This document shows, piece by piece, positions 12,001 through 21,515 of a stretch of 64,000 nucleotides of DNA (its first letter is position 1; each line of letters starts with the position of its first letter). The notes beneath the pieces were generated by a model, which worked only from the letters and a program-made list of their open reading frames with translations, searched no databases and was not told the DNA's origin. Position numbers and translations under genes: made by a program. Source of the DNA: Astropecten irregularis (lineage: Eukaryota > Echinodermata > Asteroidea > Paxillosida > Astropectinidae); contig OZ020254.1 in NCBI GenBank assembly GCA_963971285.1, positions 6,200,001-6,264,000 of the forward strand. Reading direction: 5' to 3'.

Positions 12001-13593
12001 ACTAGTGCATTAGGCAATGGGACGGAGTCACCACCTCCACTCAATTCACCAGGTAAGCCCTCAATTGAACTGACATGAAGAGTTAACCTGAAGAATGAAA
12101 TAAATACAATGTAAAGACAGCATGAACTTTGGATCCAAATTGGATCCAATTTTGGATTCGATGCAATAATCCTGATCATCAAAAGGAATAACCGGAAATG
12201 GGACAAGCATTGTCCAATAAAGAGGGAATAGGTTTAATTATTTCTAGACTTCACTTTGATAGATGGAATTTTTGTGAAACGTTGCAATATGTACATTTAC
12301 CTCTACTCCTAGAACCTAGATCATGAACTTGCCTGAATTGATTTTTGTTCCTGATCCTTAAACTTTAAGGCATTATATCAGGGCTCGAATTTCATGGAAA
12401 AAAGCACTGGACAGCAGGTATAGTAACTGGAGCATTTTACTAGACCTGAACTTTTTTTACTAGACCTAGTGTGGCATTCATGTACATGTATAGGAAAACC
12501 GTAATTGTATGTGCACAATATTTTATCAAAAATCATCAATTTGCAATGTAGGAACCACTTTATTTGTGCAAGGAAACCAAAATCACTACACAGCCGGACT
12601 AGTGCAGTACACACTTTACTAGACCGACAATGAAATCACTAGAATCGGTCCTTGGTCTAGTGAATATAATTCGAGCCCTGTATATACACATGTGACATGT
12701 ACGCCTACACGACTTTGTCCCAACAATTTCATCGTGTGACAAAGTCGCAAAGAAATATGCTCCTGTGTGACTCAGCTTCGGCTTTGGCTTTGGAGACCCA
12801 TGACTCGGACTAGGCCTCGGCTGCTTGTGAGAAACTCAGACTTGGCCTTGGCCTCGAAGACCCATGACTCGAATTCGGCTGCTTGTGAGAAACTAGGCCT
12901 TGGCCTTGGCCACGGCATCGGAGACCCAATTTTGCACTCGGACTCGGCCTTGGAGGTTGTGGACTCGGATACAACACTGCCAACGGGGTTAGTGTACTTT
13001 AGTCCACAAGGAATATTTTCACTTTCAGACATGGCTTTGACAACTAACTAACTCACCTTAATATGATGACCAGTTGTGATTTCCTCTTTAATTATTAGCA
13101 AGTTTAAATTTATGGAAAGAAGGCAGGATCGTCTTTTTGGTTTTTCAGAGAAATTATCATGGGGGGTCTGAAAATTATCCAGGCTTGTGGACTAAAGCAC
13201 ACTAACACCGGTTCAAAGAGGGAGAGTTGAGTGGCGGGGTTTTCTGCAATTGAGCGACACTATCACCCATCCTACAGGACAAACCCTACGTAGTCGATGT
13301 CCTACTCACTGACTGTAAATTAAAACATGAATTTTTCATCTTTATGTCGGAAATAACAACCTGATCGCCTACCTTCCCGCGTGGTCGACCTGAACAGAAA
13401 CATTTTCCGGCAGAGTGACTGGCGATGATGGTGTGTTGGCCATGAGCATTCCAGAGCCCCCAGCACCATCCAGCTTGACCAATTGATACTCATCTTTGCC
13501 CTGTTCATTCGTAAATGTTCTCAGGCCAAATTGCTCGCCCGAAACGCTGTCTAAAATCGTCGAATTCTCCGTGTTTTCACACGTTTCTTTCTC
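3022..13593 (-). CDS. HMG20-like HMG-box protein with a U1-type zinc finger
   Basis: This is a probable nuclear chromatin regulator. Eleven exons join in frame (coding order): 13373-13593, 11423-12087, 10895-11040, 10149-10237, 9030-9153, 8062-8188, 6147-6211, 5244-5361, 4379-4624, 3493-3584, 3022-3141. They give about 670 aa, with GT/AG at every junction. The start is the ATG at 13593 (A at -3, G at +4); the frame upstream has no earlier ATG. Residues 1-344 are Ser/Thr/Pro-rich and low complexity. GGWPKGKKRKK (349-359) followed by an HMG box (about 366-435, with FLNEQ, FPEI, LGNMW and the KKRYIDELHAF end) matches HMG20A/B. Residues 488-510 form a C2H2 finger of U1/JAZ type (C488, C491, H504, H510). 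Residues about 596-660 look like a coiled coil. HMG20 proteins act with LSD1-CoREST, but vertebrate HMG20 lacks this finger, so orthology is inferred and the gene is left unnamed. Confidence 0.85.
4009..4236. mobile_element. MITE, TIR ATACTGAGCCACAAA
   Basis: The left arm (4009-4050) has ACTGAGCCACAAAAGAAATG and a GGGTCCATT block. The right arm (4207-4236) is the reverse complement, ending in GGCTCAGTAT. If the TIR is read as CTGAGCC, TA lies directly outside both ends, which would fit a Tc1/mariner-type target duplication. It sits in intron 9 of the HMG-box gene, about 140 bp from exon 9. Confidence 0.65.
5408..5556. mobile_element. Short MITE, TIR CAGGGGTCNATT
   Basis: CAGGGGTCCATT at 5408 and AATCGACCCCCTG at the right end (5544-5556) are imperfect inverted copies. 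No transposase is present. It is in intron 7 of the HMG-box gene, starting about 47 bp from exon 8. Confidence 0.5.
6297..6544. mobile_element. MITE, TIR GGGGTCAATTTCACGGC
   Basis: GGGGTCAATTTCACGGCACT (from 6297) is mirrored by GCGCCGTGAAATTGGCCCC (to 6544). Inside the arms, AAATTTGCTAAG-type words are also mirrored. It lies in intron 6 of the HMG-box gene, just downstream of exon 7 in genomic order. Confidence 0.6.
6733..7754 (-). pseudogene. Broken pogo/Tigger-type transposase
   Basis: Reading the minus strand from 7754, an N-terminal piece resembles a CENP-B/pogo helix-turn-helix (KMEVNKMHDEKKTCPSIV). A middle piece follows near 7260-7150 (ALLQRVVDSTLLVKGGDGSG). The C-terminal piece at 7008-6733 is DDE_1-like (RKILVLLDSATCHP, INTTSVAQPMEQGII). 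These blocks match Tigger transposases in order but lie in different frames with stops, so the copy is dead. The catalytic Asp of the LLD(S/N)A motif is still present. It is in intron 6 of the HMG-box gene, same strand. Terminal repeats were not identified. Confidence 0.8.
8613..8888. mobile_element. Hairpin element with inverted hammerhead-like arms
   Basis: The arm starting GACACCATGTATAAAAATCT (8613) is mirrored by the arm ending ATACATGGTGTC (8830). Each arm carries a copy of the GACTAGAGCACACTAGTC stem. The minus-strand copy keeps GAAACGTC but has CTAAGGA for CTGAGGA. The plus-strand copy has CTAGAGGA and GAATTGTC, so both cores are mutated. A tail to about 8888 (CACCATGCAAAACTTCAAAC) is shared with the copies near 16760, 38685 and 49240. 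The element lies in intron 5 of the HMG-box gene. It is likely a non-autonomous Penelope-like remnant. Confidence 0.7.
9489..9673. mobile_element. hAT-type MITE with 8-bp target duplication
   Basis: The ends are CAGTGGCGTCACCAG (9489) and TTGGCGACGCCACTG (to 9673). TTGATGCT lies immediately outside both ends (9481-9488 and 9674-9681). A perfect 8-bp duplication is the hallmark of hAT elements. The interior is G-rich with several poly-G tracts and no transposase. It is in intron 4 of the HMG-box gene. Confidence 0.85.
12379..12680. mobile_element. hAT-like MITE, TIR CAGGGCTCGAATT
   Basis: CAGGGCTCGAATTT at 12379 is inverted at AATTCGAGCCCTG (to 12680). The flanks do not show a clean 8-bp duplication, so the hAT assignment rests on the CAGGG-type terminus. 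Internal words such as TACTAGACCT repeat several times. It is in HMG-box gene intron 1. Confidence 0.6.
12774..12979. repeat. Degenerate tandem repeat rich in CTTGGCCTCGG
   Basis: Units containing GAGACCCATGACTCG and GGCTGCTTGTGAGAAACT recur at about 65-70 bp spacing, with CTTGG/CTCGG hexamers between. The right end TACAACACTG resembles the end of the hAT-like element at 37164-37264, so this may be an expanded relative. It is in HMG-box gene intron 1. Confidence 0.5.
12986..13209. mobile_element. MITE, TIR GGTTAGTGTACTTTAGTC
   Basis: The 12986-13010 block ending AGTCCACAAG is mirrored at 13185-13209 (CTTGTGGACT to CTAACACC) with few mismatches. There is no coding content. It is in HMG-box gene intron 1, directly adjoining the GC-rich tandem repeat. 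Confidence 0.6.
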
Positions 13594-13790
13594 CATATTT
13601 ATACATGTATTATTGTCATTGTATGATATTGACACATTACTTCTTGGCGTGGTTCCCAGTTTGACACGCGTTACTTGTGCACGAATTTACGCGTGCACGA
13701 CAAATACCATGCGCCGAGAACCAGCCAAGGTACTGGACTTCAACAGCGCCACCAATAAACAAACTTATTTTGTTCTTGTAGGTGAACAAA
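13594..13790 (-). promoter_or_regulatory. Presumed 5' region of the HMG-box gene
   Basis: This covers the bases directly upstream of the HMG-box start codon. It is less AT-rich than the flanking spacer and contains CpG-bearing words (ACGCGTTA, ACGCGTGCACG). No TATA box or defined transcription start could be assigned. The role is inferred only from position. Confidence 0.3.
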
Positions 13791-13796
13791 GATAAT

Positions 13797-13872
13797 ACGG
13801 GAGAGGGATTCGAACCTGCGACCCCGGAATGCCGTACCGTACAGGCGGTCTACCAACTGAGCTATCCGTCAT
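13797..13872 (-). repeat. tRNA-derived SINE head or tRNA pseudogene
   Basis: On the minus strand, a Pol III A box (TAGCTCAGTTGG, 13853-13864) and B box (GGTTCGAATCC, 13806-13816) are spaced as in a tRNA. The acceptor stem pairs over only about four bases, the T stem has mismatches, and the anticodon arm carries extra bases, so a functional tRNA is unlikely. The segment at 30748-30805 is a diverged sister. Confidence 0.6.
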
Positions 13873-16480
13873 TGCTAATGCTGCGAGTATCTTCAATGAT
13901 CCTTGGGGTATAGAGGTGTGTGGCTGGTTTCGTGGCTTCTGACAACTCACTGCCAAACGAACAAAGCGTCAGCCCTTACTGGGAATGGTCGTGTTTTACT
14001 GCACAAAACAAGCGAGAAAATGGGGACGAGGTTGACTGGTGTCGACCCGGGGGAGCTAAACGAATGCACCCAAAGATGATTAATTGATGACAATATATAA
14101 AAAAATGTTCACAAAACTTTCAACGCCCAGTGATGTTGATGATCGCTTTTAATTATATCACCTTTGAATTTTGTTTTCTTCTCATTGATGCTACATTATA
14201 ATTTCATTATTCACTAATCAGGCATTATTCATTAATCATGCGAATTTTCTTTGTCTTATGAAATTGAAATGCTAGTTGTACTATGCAGTGCATTTAAAAA
14301 TTTATCAATGAAAAAATGAATTATATGGTGTTTAATTTTGTCCGTTTTCCACCAGCATACCGAATACTAATACAAACAATTCAGCCGATTGGATGGTTAC
14401 TGATTGATCAAATTATGCATTAAAAGTTAATTGTGATTATTTGTTCAAGTTGGCCGAGAATATTCAAGTTTGCGGCTTAGTGAATTTGTTTCTCAATTAC
14501 TAAAAAACAAAACAAAAGTGTTGCCGGGAATTAAAGCAAAATGTACTTCAAAGAAATTATAAACATCATCACTCAGTTAAAAAAAAAAGGACTACACATG
14601 AAAGCTTTTTGTTTTAATTCTTGCCGTATAAAACGTACTACTTGCTTTTTATTATACTTGCATCGATACATAATAACACAAACATTAAAACAAAACAGAT
14701 AAACATTTAATCTGTATAAGTACACGATTTCATGCATATTAATGAAGTGGCCGTTTTTAGTCCAAAGAGGACGAAGATGATTAAGTAAATAGTAGAAAAA
14801 AAAATCAATAAATCACTTTCAACTTCATAACTCTGCATCACAATAAGTTTCGTCTTTCCTTTTGAATCAATTTTAAATAAATTTGTTTTTCATAATGAAA
14901 AAATATCGGGATCATATGAGGTGGGCTATTAAAAAAAAAAAAGCAAAAACACAAAAAAGCAAAATATTTTTGGAAGTCCCTTGCATGCTATCCAAATGAA
15001 AAACCCATCACTACATTATTGTGGATTGACTCTGATATTAGTGTGTAACCAATGATGCATACCGCTGGAAACGGTCACAAAGGTGACTTAAATGATGGAA
15101 GGAAGTCGACTTGTCCTGATAATTTAACTTGCAAAGATGACTTAAACTGAGACTGATACCCATGATAAGACAATTTTCTACATTCACTTTGTTGACTTTA
15201 TCAAGATAAGCGACTTCTCATGTTCACAAAAAAGTCATCTTGTTGGGATAATCATTGAGACTAGTCGACTTATATCAGTGAATTGAATTAGCTAGGAAAA
15301 TTATTATTTTGGTTATCTGGATATTAAGTGGAATGGCACTTGTGGAGCAGCTTCATAGGAACTCTCTCACACTTGGACATTTTAACCAATTCTCTGCCGT
15401 CACGACAACAATACAATGTTCATGACAAATGTCTCCTTCATTTTCTATATGATTAAAATACAAATTACAGCAGAGATAAGCATCTCTCAGTCTGACATTA
15501 CATGCATCTCAGAAAAGTTATCAAATAAGCATTCATTTTACAGATTTTTAGTGGAATTATTTAACAACCAACCACAAAATGTAACTGCAACAGTAGTACA
15601 GGTAACAAGTTGTGTTTTCTTTTTTAAAGCCACCTTCATCAAATGAAATAAATATATAAATATTACAGGCAGGCTTTGTATGTTTTTTTTTCAATGTGAA
15701 AATTGAACACAGTGACTAGAAATATGGAAAGAGTTCCACTGACGAACATCATTTTGACACCCTGTGGCCTGTGTACAATAGGATAGGTGCCTGACATGGA
15801 CAGAGGGCGTTTTGAGATTTGAAAAAGGCTGAAGCTGCAATCGTAAAAAAAAAACCACCAAAAAAACCTGTAAAACTCACTTTTCAGATATGCTACCCAG
15901 TTTTACACAGCTCAGTGTGATTGAAGTTCATCATAACTTGTATTCGTTACGTTAACTCTTAAAGGATAATACGCTTTTTCCGTAATGTTCGTCAGTGGAA
16001 TTCTTCACAGAAATGATATCAGATACCATGTCATTTATACAATATAAATGTCTATATCATGATGACACTGTATGATGTCACAATTGCATTGTTTTATAAA
16101 CAAAAAACAGACAAAATAAACAACAAACATAAACAAGCATAAAACCTAAATATGCATCGGCCTACAAAAAAGTTCTGGCCATAAGTCCAATAGGGTAGGG
16201 GCATGTATACAAAAAAACAAAGATACGCTTAAAAAAGAAAGTAGAAAAACTAAATATTACAATAATTCTACCTGGAATGCCAGTCAATAAAGATATTCAT
16301 GATATTAAATGTATAATACATTATTGGTAAAAGTCACAGAGCAGCACTAGCACTTTGTCTGATCCAATTTTGAGCTCAATTGGACATCTGAGTCACGAAA
16401 AATAGCCAAAACTTAACTTAATTTTTCTTTATATAAAACATAAAGAATGGTTTTGAACTCACCCCGAGATCAAAACTGTT
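13873..16480. other. AT-rich intergenic spacer, no gene seen
   Basis: This is low-GC DNA with A/T homopolymer runs between the HMG-box gene and the 3' side of B4GALT7. No frame resembles a protein family I know. No strong inverted repeat was noticed. Confidence 0.5.
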
Positions 16481-16489
16481 TTCGATCTT

Positions 16490-16602
16490 TGTTTTACTAA
16501 TTTCTGGATAAATACAACATTTCAGGTGGAAATATTTAATGGTATGTTTCTACCAGCACCATCTTCATATCCTGAAAGTTATACGTAAATCTGTTAACAT
16601 AC
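16490..16602 (-). repeat. Family R1 repeat fragment
   Basis: This partial copy contains TTTCTGGATAAATACAACAT, a TTTCAGG block and CTACCAGCACCATCTTCATA. These match the longer R1 copies near 27.4, 34.5, 35.0, 44.4 and 51.2 kb. It is truncated on both sides. Confidence 0.55.
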
Positions 16603-16611
16603 ATCGTATCT

Positions 16612-16757
16612 GTTTGTGGAGTGCTTTGGCCTAGTGGTCTGGCGTGTCGTACTCAAGATCTTGTGGCCAATCTACAGATTGTGGGTTCGAATCCAGCCAT
16701 GGGCTAGTGGTGCTTGCATCCTTGGGAAAGACGCTATGTCACATGTTGCTTCTGATA
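16612..16757 (+). repeat. tRNA-derived SINE
   Basis: TGGCCTAGTGGTC (A box, about 16628) and GGGTTCGAATCC (B box, about 16683) are correctly spaced for an internal Pol III promoter of tRNA-Leu/Ser type. A SINE body follows (CATCCTTGGGAAAGACGCTA). It runs straight into the hairpin element at 16758. Confidence 0.65.
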
Positions 16758-16957
16758 AGTAAGGTTTGAAGTTTTGCATGGTGGAGAGACTAGAATGAGT
16801 AAGGCTTGCGGTGACACCATGTACAATACTCTTTTTAGGAGGACGGCTAGAGCACACTAGTCGAAACGTCGAAAATCCACTCTCATCGGTCCTTTTCAGG
16901 ACCACACATCTTTCTAAAAGAGAATTATACATGGTGTCACCGCAAGCCTTACTCATT
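16758..16957. mobile_element. Hairpin element with hammerhead-like remnant
   Basis: GAGTAAGGCTTGCGGTGACA (from 16797) is mirrored by the right end finishing GCAAGCCTTACTC. The plus strand carries GGAGGACGGCTAGAGCACAC then TAGTCGAAACGTCGAAAA, so stem II and GAAACGTC survive. The CTGA half of the core is lost by truncation. It belongs to the same family as 8613-8888 and 38547-38716. Confidence 0.65.
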
Positions 16958-17458
16958 CATTATACCGAATATGGTTCTTTACTTCACTATAATGAACGAC
17001 CACTATAGCGAACAACATCTGTGCATCCCGCCATGTTCGTTATAGCGACATTCCACTGTATGGAGTATACATGTACCAGAAGAGTTCCAGCACAATTTAG
17101 AAAAGCAAAGAAGTTACAACCCTGTAGTAAAGGAAAACATCTCCATAATGTGTCTAGTGACAAGTCATGCTTTCACTTTGCTACCGGCATTAAAAATGCT
17201 GCATCAATCAGCCAATGGGTTATAAGGGCCCTGAGTTAACATGTACTGCAGACTCGAAACCTCGTCCTTCCAACAAAAATTAAAATAGTTAAACCTTGAT
17301 TTTGATGAGCTGCAACTGGAAGAACTGGAGTTGTCTGGAAATGGTCGGTGGACATTTTGGGGTAAACCGCATTATAAAAACCCCTGCTTGGTTGACTATT
17401 GAGCATGGAGAGTTGGCATGGCAACAGCCATGCATTGCACCTAGACTTGCTCCCAGTC

Positions 17459-20400
17459 CTACGCCTCGAAACTGCACCAGGGTGTGTCCTCGATGTCGCA
17501 CTCCAGTTTGACATGCAGCAGAGTTGCTTTGGATCCGTTGATGGTGAGTTGTTGCTGACTGCGGACTTGGTACAGGACGCTGTTCAGGCCAGTTCTCCTG
17601 TCTCGTTTGAATGACTCCTAGGAATCAGCAGGACATGAAGGAAAATGGACACAGGGTTGGTACAAGACTTGAACTGTCAGCAACTGGTGCTAGGCTATAC
17701 ATTGATGTCAGGTCACCCTTGTCTTAACCCCTTCAGCCCGGGATTATTTTCAGCCCTGCTTGCAGGGTGCTTGGCGTAAACAATGCAGGCACGCATTGGT
17801 TGAATAGCACCGCACAAAAGATCACATTCAAGGAGCACACTAATTTCTGTCACGCCCAGATGTTTGGAACTCAGAGATTGCGGTCCACTCGAAAATGCAG
17901 ATCTTTCCAAATGCAAATTATGGAGGTGAATGTACCACAATGAGCGTATCTTTGTGGACAATAAAGGTTCCCAGAACCTCTTGTTCCAGACAATGCCCCC
18001 ATTCAATGCATTTCAATGGAAATAACAAAGCAATCATGAATATTCTCAGGCCATGACGGGGGACTGCTATGGATGCCCTCCGACCTGAAGGGTTAAGCCC
18101 CTTTTACACCAGGCCTTTCGTACAGTTGCGTAGCATTGCATAGCGACTACGCTGCCCTATGCTGTTCCTACACTGTTCCTATGCTAGTCTACGCTGGCCT
18201 ACGTAACAATACATAACAAAGTACAGAGATAGGCAAGAAATTCTTCGAGAAATAGATGCAACTTTAAAATTCACGGGGGCAACTAAACAAGTGTACGCGT
18301 GCCAATAATCTGATAATGGAGATCAACGTTCGTATGTTATCTTGTTTTAAAACCACAAGATTACCCACTGTACTGTCTTTTGCCCGGGCATGCATAGTGC
18401 CGAAGACAGGCAATCTTCGATAAGGTGCTATGTGCTATGTGCAGGTTTCTTAGTTGAAGCATCTTACCCTGTGTTGGTTGCCGATTCTCTTCATGTCACG
18501 TTTCCTCTTCTTCTTGTCGTGGATGTGGAAAAATGTCTTCCTGCCGGTCGTTATGTCTTTGGGTCTGGAAATCTGAAGAAACATTTTTGAAATGAAGCCA
18601 AGACAATGTGAGTACCGTAAGCAAGAAGACTTGCAAATTCCTACTCATGCATCAAATATATAGAGGTTATATATGTGACGTCAGCTTGGATTGGCCGTCA
18701 AGCACATAGATTGCAGAAGTAACAGAAGTTACACAACCACTGTCAATACTGTGGGGGGTTTACGAAAAGGAGGCTCCGGATCCATTTCATGAATCCTTTA
18801 TAAAATAATGCATTAAAATAGAAGCTTTTGGCTGCGGTTCGAAAGTAGATTCTCTGGTTTGAAAAGGAAAGCAGAGCTTCAGCTTCAATGAAAAACCACA
18901 ACCTATTTTCAGCATATAGATGACAGAGCCTGAGTCCGAGCCTCCGTTTCAGAAACGCCCTGCAAATGCATAGCCGCCAACCTATCTTAAAGGAAATTAG
19001 GAATACTTCTGAGGAATCACAGAGCAAACTACATAGGAATACATGTGTATTTCCAAGCCAAAAATCAGAATCTGTAGTCAAGAGTTTGTAAAAAGTGATA
19101 CATTTTTACCAAAAAAGAGGAATGATTCCTCCAAAATAGGAATGGTTGGCAGTTGTGCAAATGCTATCCCATCCGGCAAACAATAAACACCGGTTCAACA
19201 TGGCTCCATATTTGATATGCACTGGGCCATGATGTGAAGAATATATTTCAGGGTTTCTCGTATTGTGGCCACAAAGATCAGACAGTTCACCATAGTGTGC
19301 CACATACAGTACTTCAGTGAAGGTTTCAGTGGCCTAAAAGGAACAACCAAGGATGATACCCTTGACTAGTCGTCTTCCCTGGACTTGGCCCAAATACGAA
19401 ACAAGACGTAGAAGATGGCTTCTTGTTTCAATGATAGCTTCATATTCCTAGCATCTTGTGTTGACTTGCTACACAAGGCAGCAGGGTTGTATCCATTGAC
19501 ATACCTTCATATTGGCTTCCTGTATCCTCATGTAAAATTCATCGTCTTCCCTTCCCCATCCCCAGAACCGGTTGGATAAACCATTCAACTGCAAAGAAAG
19601 ACCAAGACAGAAGGATGTTTAATCAAATATTACGACCAAGGCACAAGAGTTTGCATGGAAAATTAAGGAAACACATTTAAATTGAGCAACCACAAACATC
19701 AATATACATATAAAGAAAGGGTTATTCACTGTGGTGGGTACAGATAAGGAAAAAGGGTCCTCAAAGTCACGCGATGTTGTGTTGCTGGTAGCGACGTTTC
19801 GGCTACTGGAACTGCTAGCCTTCATCAGAAAACTGGAAATTTGATGCTGCAGTGGCTGCAGTGGCCGCAATACCTTATATCCTGTTGATCGGCATCCGCG
19901 TTCACAATGCCGTACATATATGTCAGTGTGCACACGCGCACTTGAATGCAGTGCATTAAACATGTATGCATGCATCGCAAACTTGACAGTTCATGCGAAA
20001 TTATCTGAAAGTTTTGTAGTTAGAATCGAAAAATAAAATGGTTTCCATTGTGTCCGATCCAATATTGGCCTGGATTTTTTTTACCACAGGTGAATGGATA
20101 CTTGTGAGGGTAGAGATGGCTTTGTGTGCTTTATTAGCCCCTGCACACTTTGCAGGCAGCTGGGGGCTGCATATACTCCTCAGAGAGGTGAGATTGTTTC
20201 AGGAATGTAAATGGGCGTGATGACCAGGGATAATAAATGTGTAAAGCGTTGTGATACCAATCGTGTAAGAACACTGTACAAATGACTTAATTATTATTAT
20301 TAACAAACCTTCTCAAAGTGTTCAGAAGTCATCAGCATTATCCCGCCGATGAACTCCTCGTAGTCGTACTTGGGGTGAATGTCCGGGGCTGAGACGTGAT

Positions 20401-21515
20401 AAGGGCCAAACAGGACGTTGGCGTAGTGGTAGGTGATGGCCGGATTCCTAGGAAGAAGATCTACGTCGTGCATCGCGATGTAGCTGCACTTCTCACGGCT
20501 CTCCTTGAAGCCGGCATTCAGGAGGGACGCTCGGTTGAATCTTGGACAGAAAGGGTAGTGAGAGATCGTAAAATTCAGAAATTGTCTGATCGTGAACCAT
20601 TTTGACTAGTCAAATCCTGGAAATCTATTATCTAGTATTGCAGGATATACAAGGGGGACCTTGCCACGAGGGCTGAAGATATTATAATATTGTTGTGACT
20701 TATAAGAACTCTCAATGAAGTTCTTCATGGACTAATAAATGGCATTTAATATAAACCAGTGAAATTTTCTACTGAATCTGTTTTTTTAACAAACATGTTT
20801 GTATCTTAAGTTCCAGAATTAGAATTGTTCTTTTCCTTTTGAATTTAATATTTATCAATTACACATTCTTCCTATATAATTTATTTAATCAAGACAATAA
20901 ATTGTTTACTTCTTCTGTCCAAACACAGGCAAAGAATCTTTAAGAGCTCTTCCTGGGGCTTAATGACCCAGCTTAGTCCAAGGTCGAACAAGTTCGGTTA
21001 TCAGAAAACTTTGGACAAGGGTGTGTTCATGAAGACTCCTCAGTAACAAGGAATAGTAAGGGGATCAACTTGACAAAGTATTGGACAAGGTCTGATCTGC
21101 ATAAATACCTGTAAGTGTCAATCTGGTTGATGACAAAAATTCTGTGCCGAACCATCTGCTGCGATAAAAACTTGTCCATGTATGGCACAAACTCCATCAA
21201 CTCCTCAAAGCGATTCCGGAATGGGACCAGAATGCAGAGGACGTGAGCGTCCCAGAGCGCCCCCTCTCCATCTTCTTCCTCCTCCTCTGCCTCACCCCTG
21301 TCCGATCCCCTCGACTGTGAGGCCGACCGGCAATTGGCGAGGGAGTCGTCTCGAGTCCGAAGGTCCTCCTGCAGGTTGCGTATCTTCCTGACCAGGGTGT
21401 CCACCGTGGAGCAGCTGCAGTCATCTCTGAGAGCAAACAGGAGGAAGGTGGTGATGGTGACGGCCAGGATGACCACCATAAGACGAGCTGGTGTCAGAAT
21501 GCGGGAACAAGCCAT
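17459..21515 (-). CDS. B4GALT7: Beta-1,4-galactosyltransferase 7 (xylosylprotein)
   Basis: A Golgi enzyme that adds the first galactose to Xyl-O-Ser, starting the glycosaminoglycan linker of proteoglycans. Five exons join in frame: 21109-21515, 20309-20540, 19505-19588, 18468-18572, 17459-17617. They give 328 aa, close to the usual ~327. The start is the ATG at 21515, followed by a type II signal anchor (about 10-30). Motifs in order: [26 protein letters not shown] with the metal-binding DVD at 161-163, [10 protein letters not shown] at 222-231 (acceptor site and catalytic acidic residues), and HIH at 257-259 (second metal site). The C-terminus is TPWCSFEA. An acidic insert in the stem is lineage-specific. 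The neighbouring Vent-like gene is divergent, about 2.6 kb away. All diagnostic residues are intact, so the gene is very probably functional. Confidence 0.96.
17723..18097. mobile_element. MITE, TIR CTTAACCCCTTCAG
   Basis: CTTAACCCCTTCAGCCCGGG at the left is inverted at GACCTGAAGGGTTAAG at the right, with small differences. No coding content is visible. It is in intron 4 of B4GALT7. Confidence 0.5.
18753..18961. mobile_element. Family R2 MITE copy
   Basis: The left end GGTTTACGAAAAGGAGGCTC is inverted at the right end GAGCCTCCGTTTC(A)GAAACG. The interior shares TTTTGGCTGCGGTTCG, GATTCTCTGGTTTGAAAAGG and TTTTCAGCATAT with the copies at 39.5, 44.6 and 50.1 kb. It is in B4GALT7 intron 3. Confidence 0.7.
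19791..19832 (-). ncRNA. Hammerhead-like core in B4GALT7 intron 2
   Basis: On the minus strand, CTGATGA + A + GGCTA ... TAGCC + GAAAC + GTC gives every conserved hammerhead core base with a 5-bp stem II. There is one extra base between A9 and stem II, as in the other copies here. I cannot find a paired stem I, so activity is doubtful. It is on the sense strand of B4GALT7, so it would be transcribed in the pre-mRNA. Confidence 0.45.
20090..20306 (+). repeat. SINE-like 3' tail with (ATT)n end
   Basis: A GTAAAGCG..TACAAATGACTTAA block followed by ATTATTATTA has the look of the 3' tail of invertebrate SINEs. The simple tail stops about 2 bp before the exon 2 donor of B4GALT7 (exon ends at 20309 on the minus strand). 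The 5' limit is approximate. Confidence 0.45.

Noticed and set aside
13594-13635. Start of the HMG-box protein 14 codons earlier
   Set aside because: That codon is GTG on the minus strand. The ATG at 13593 is the first usable start.
13797-13872. Functional tRNA gene (a GTA anticodon was considered)
   Set aside because: The acceptor and T stems do not pair and the anticodon arm has extra bases. A related segment at 30735 indicates a SINE.
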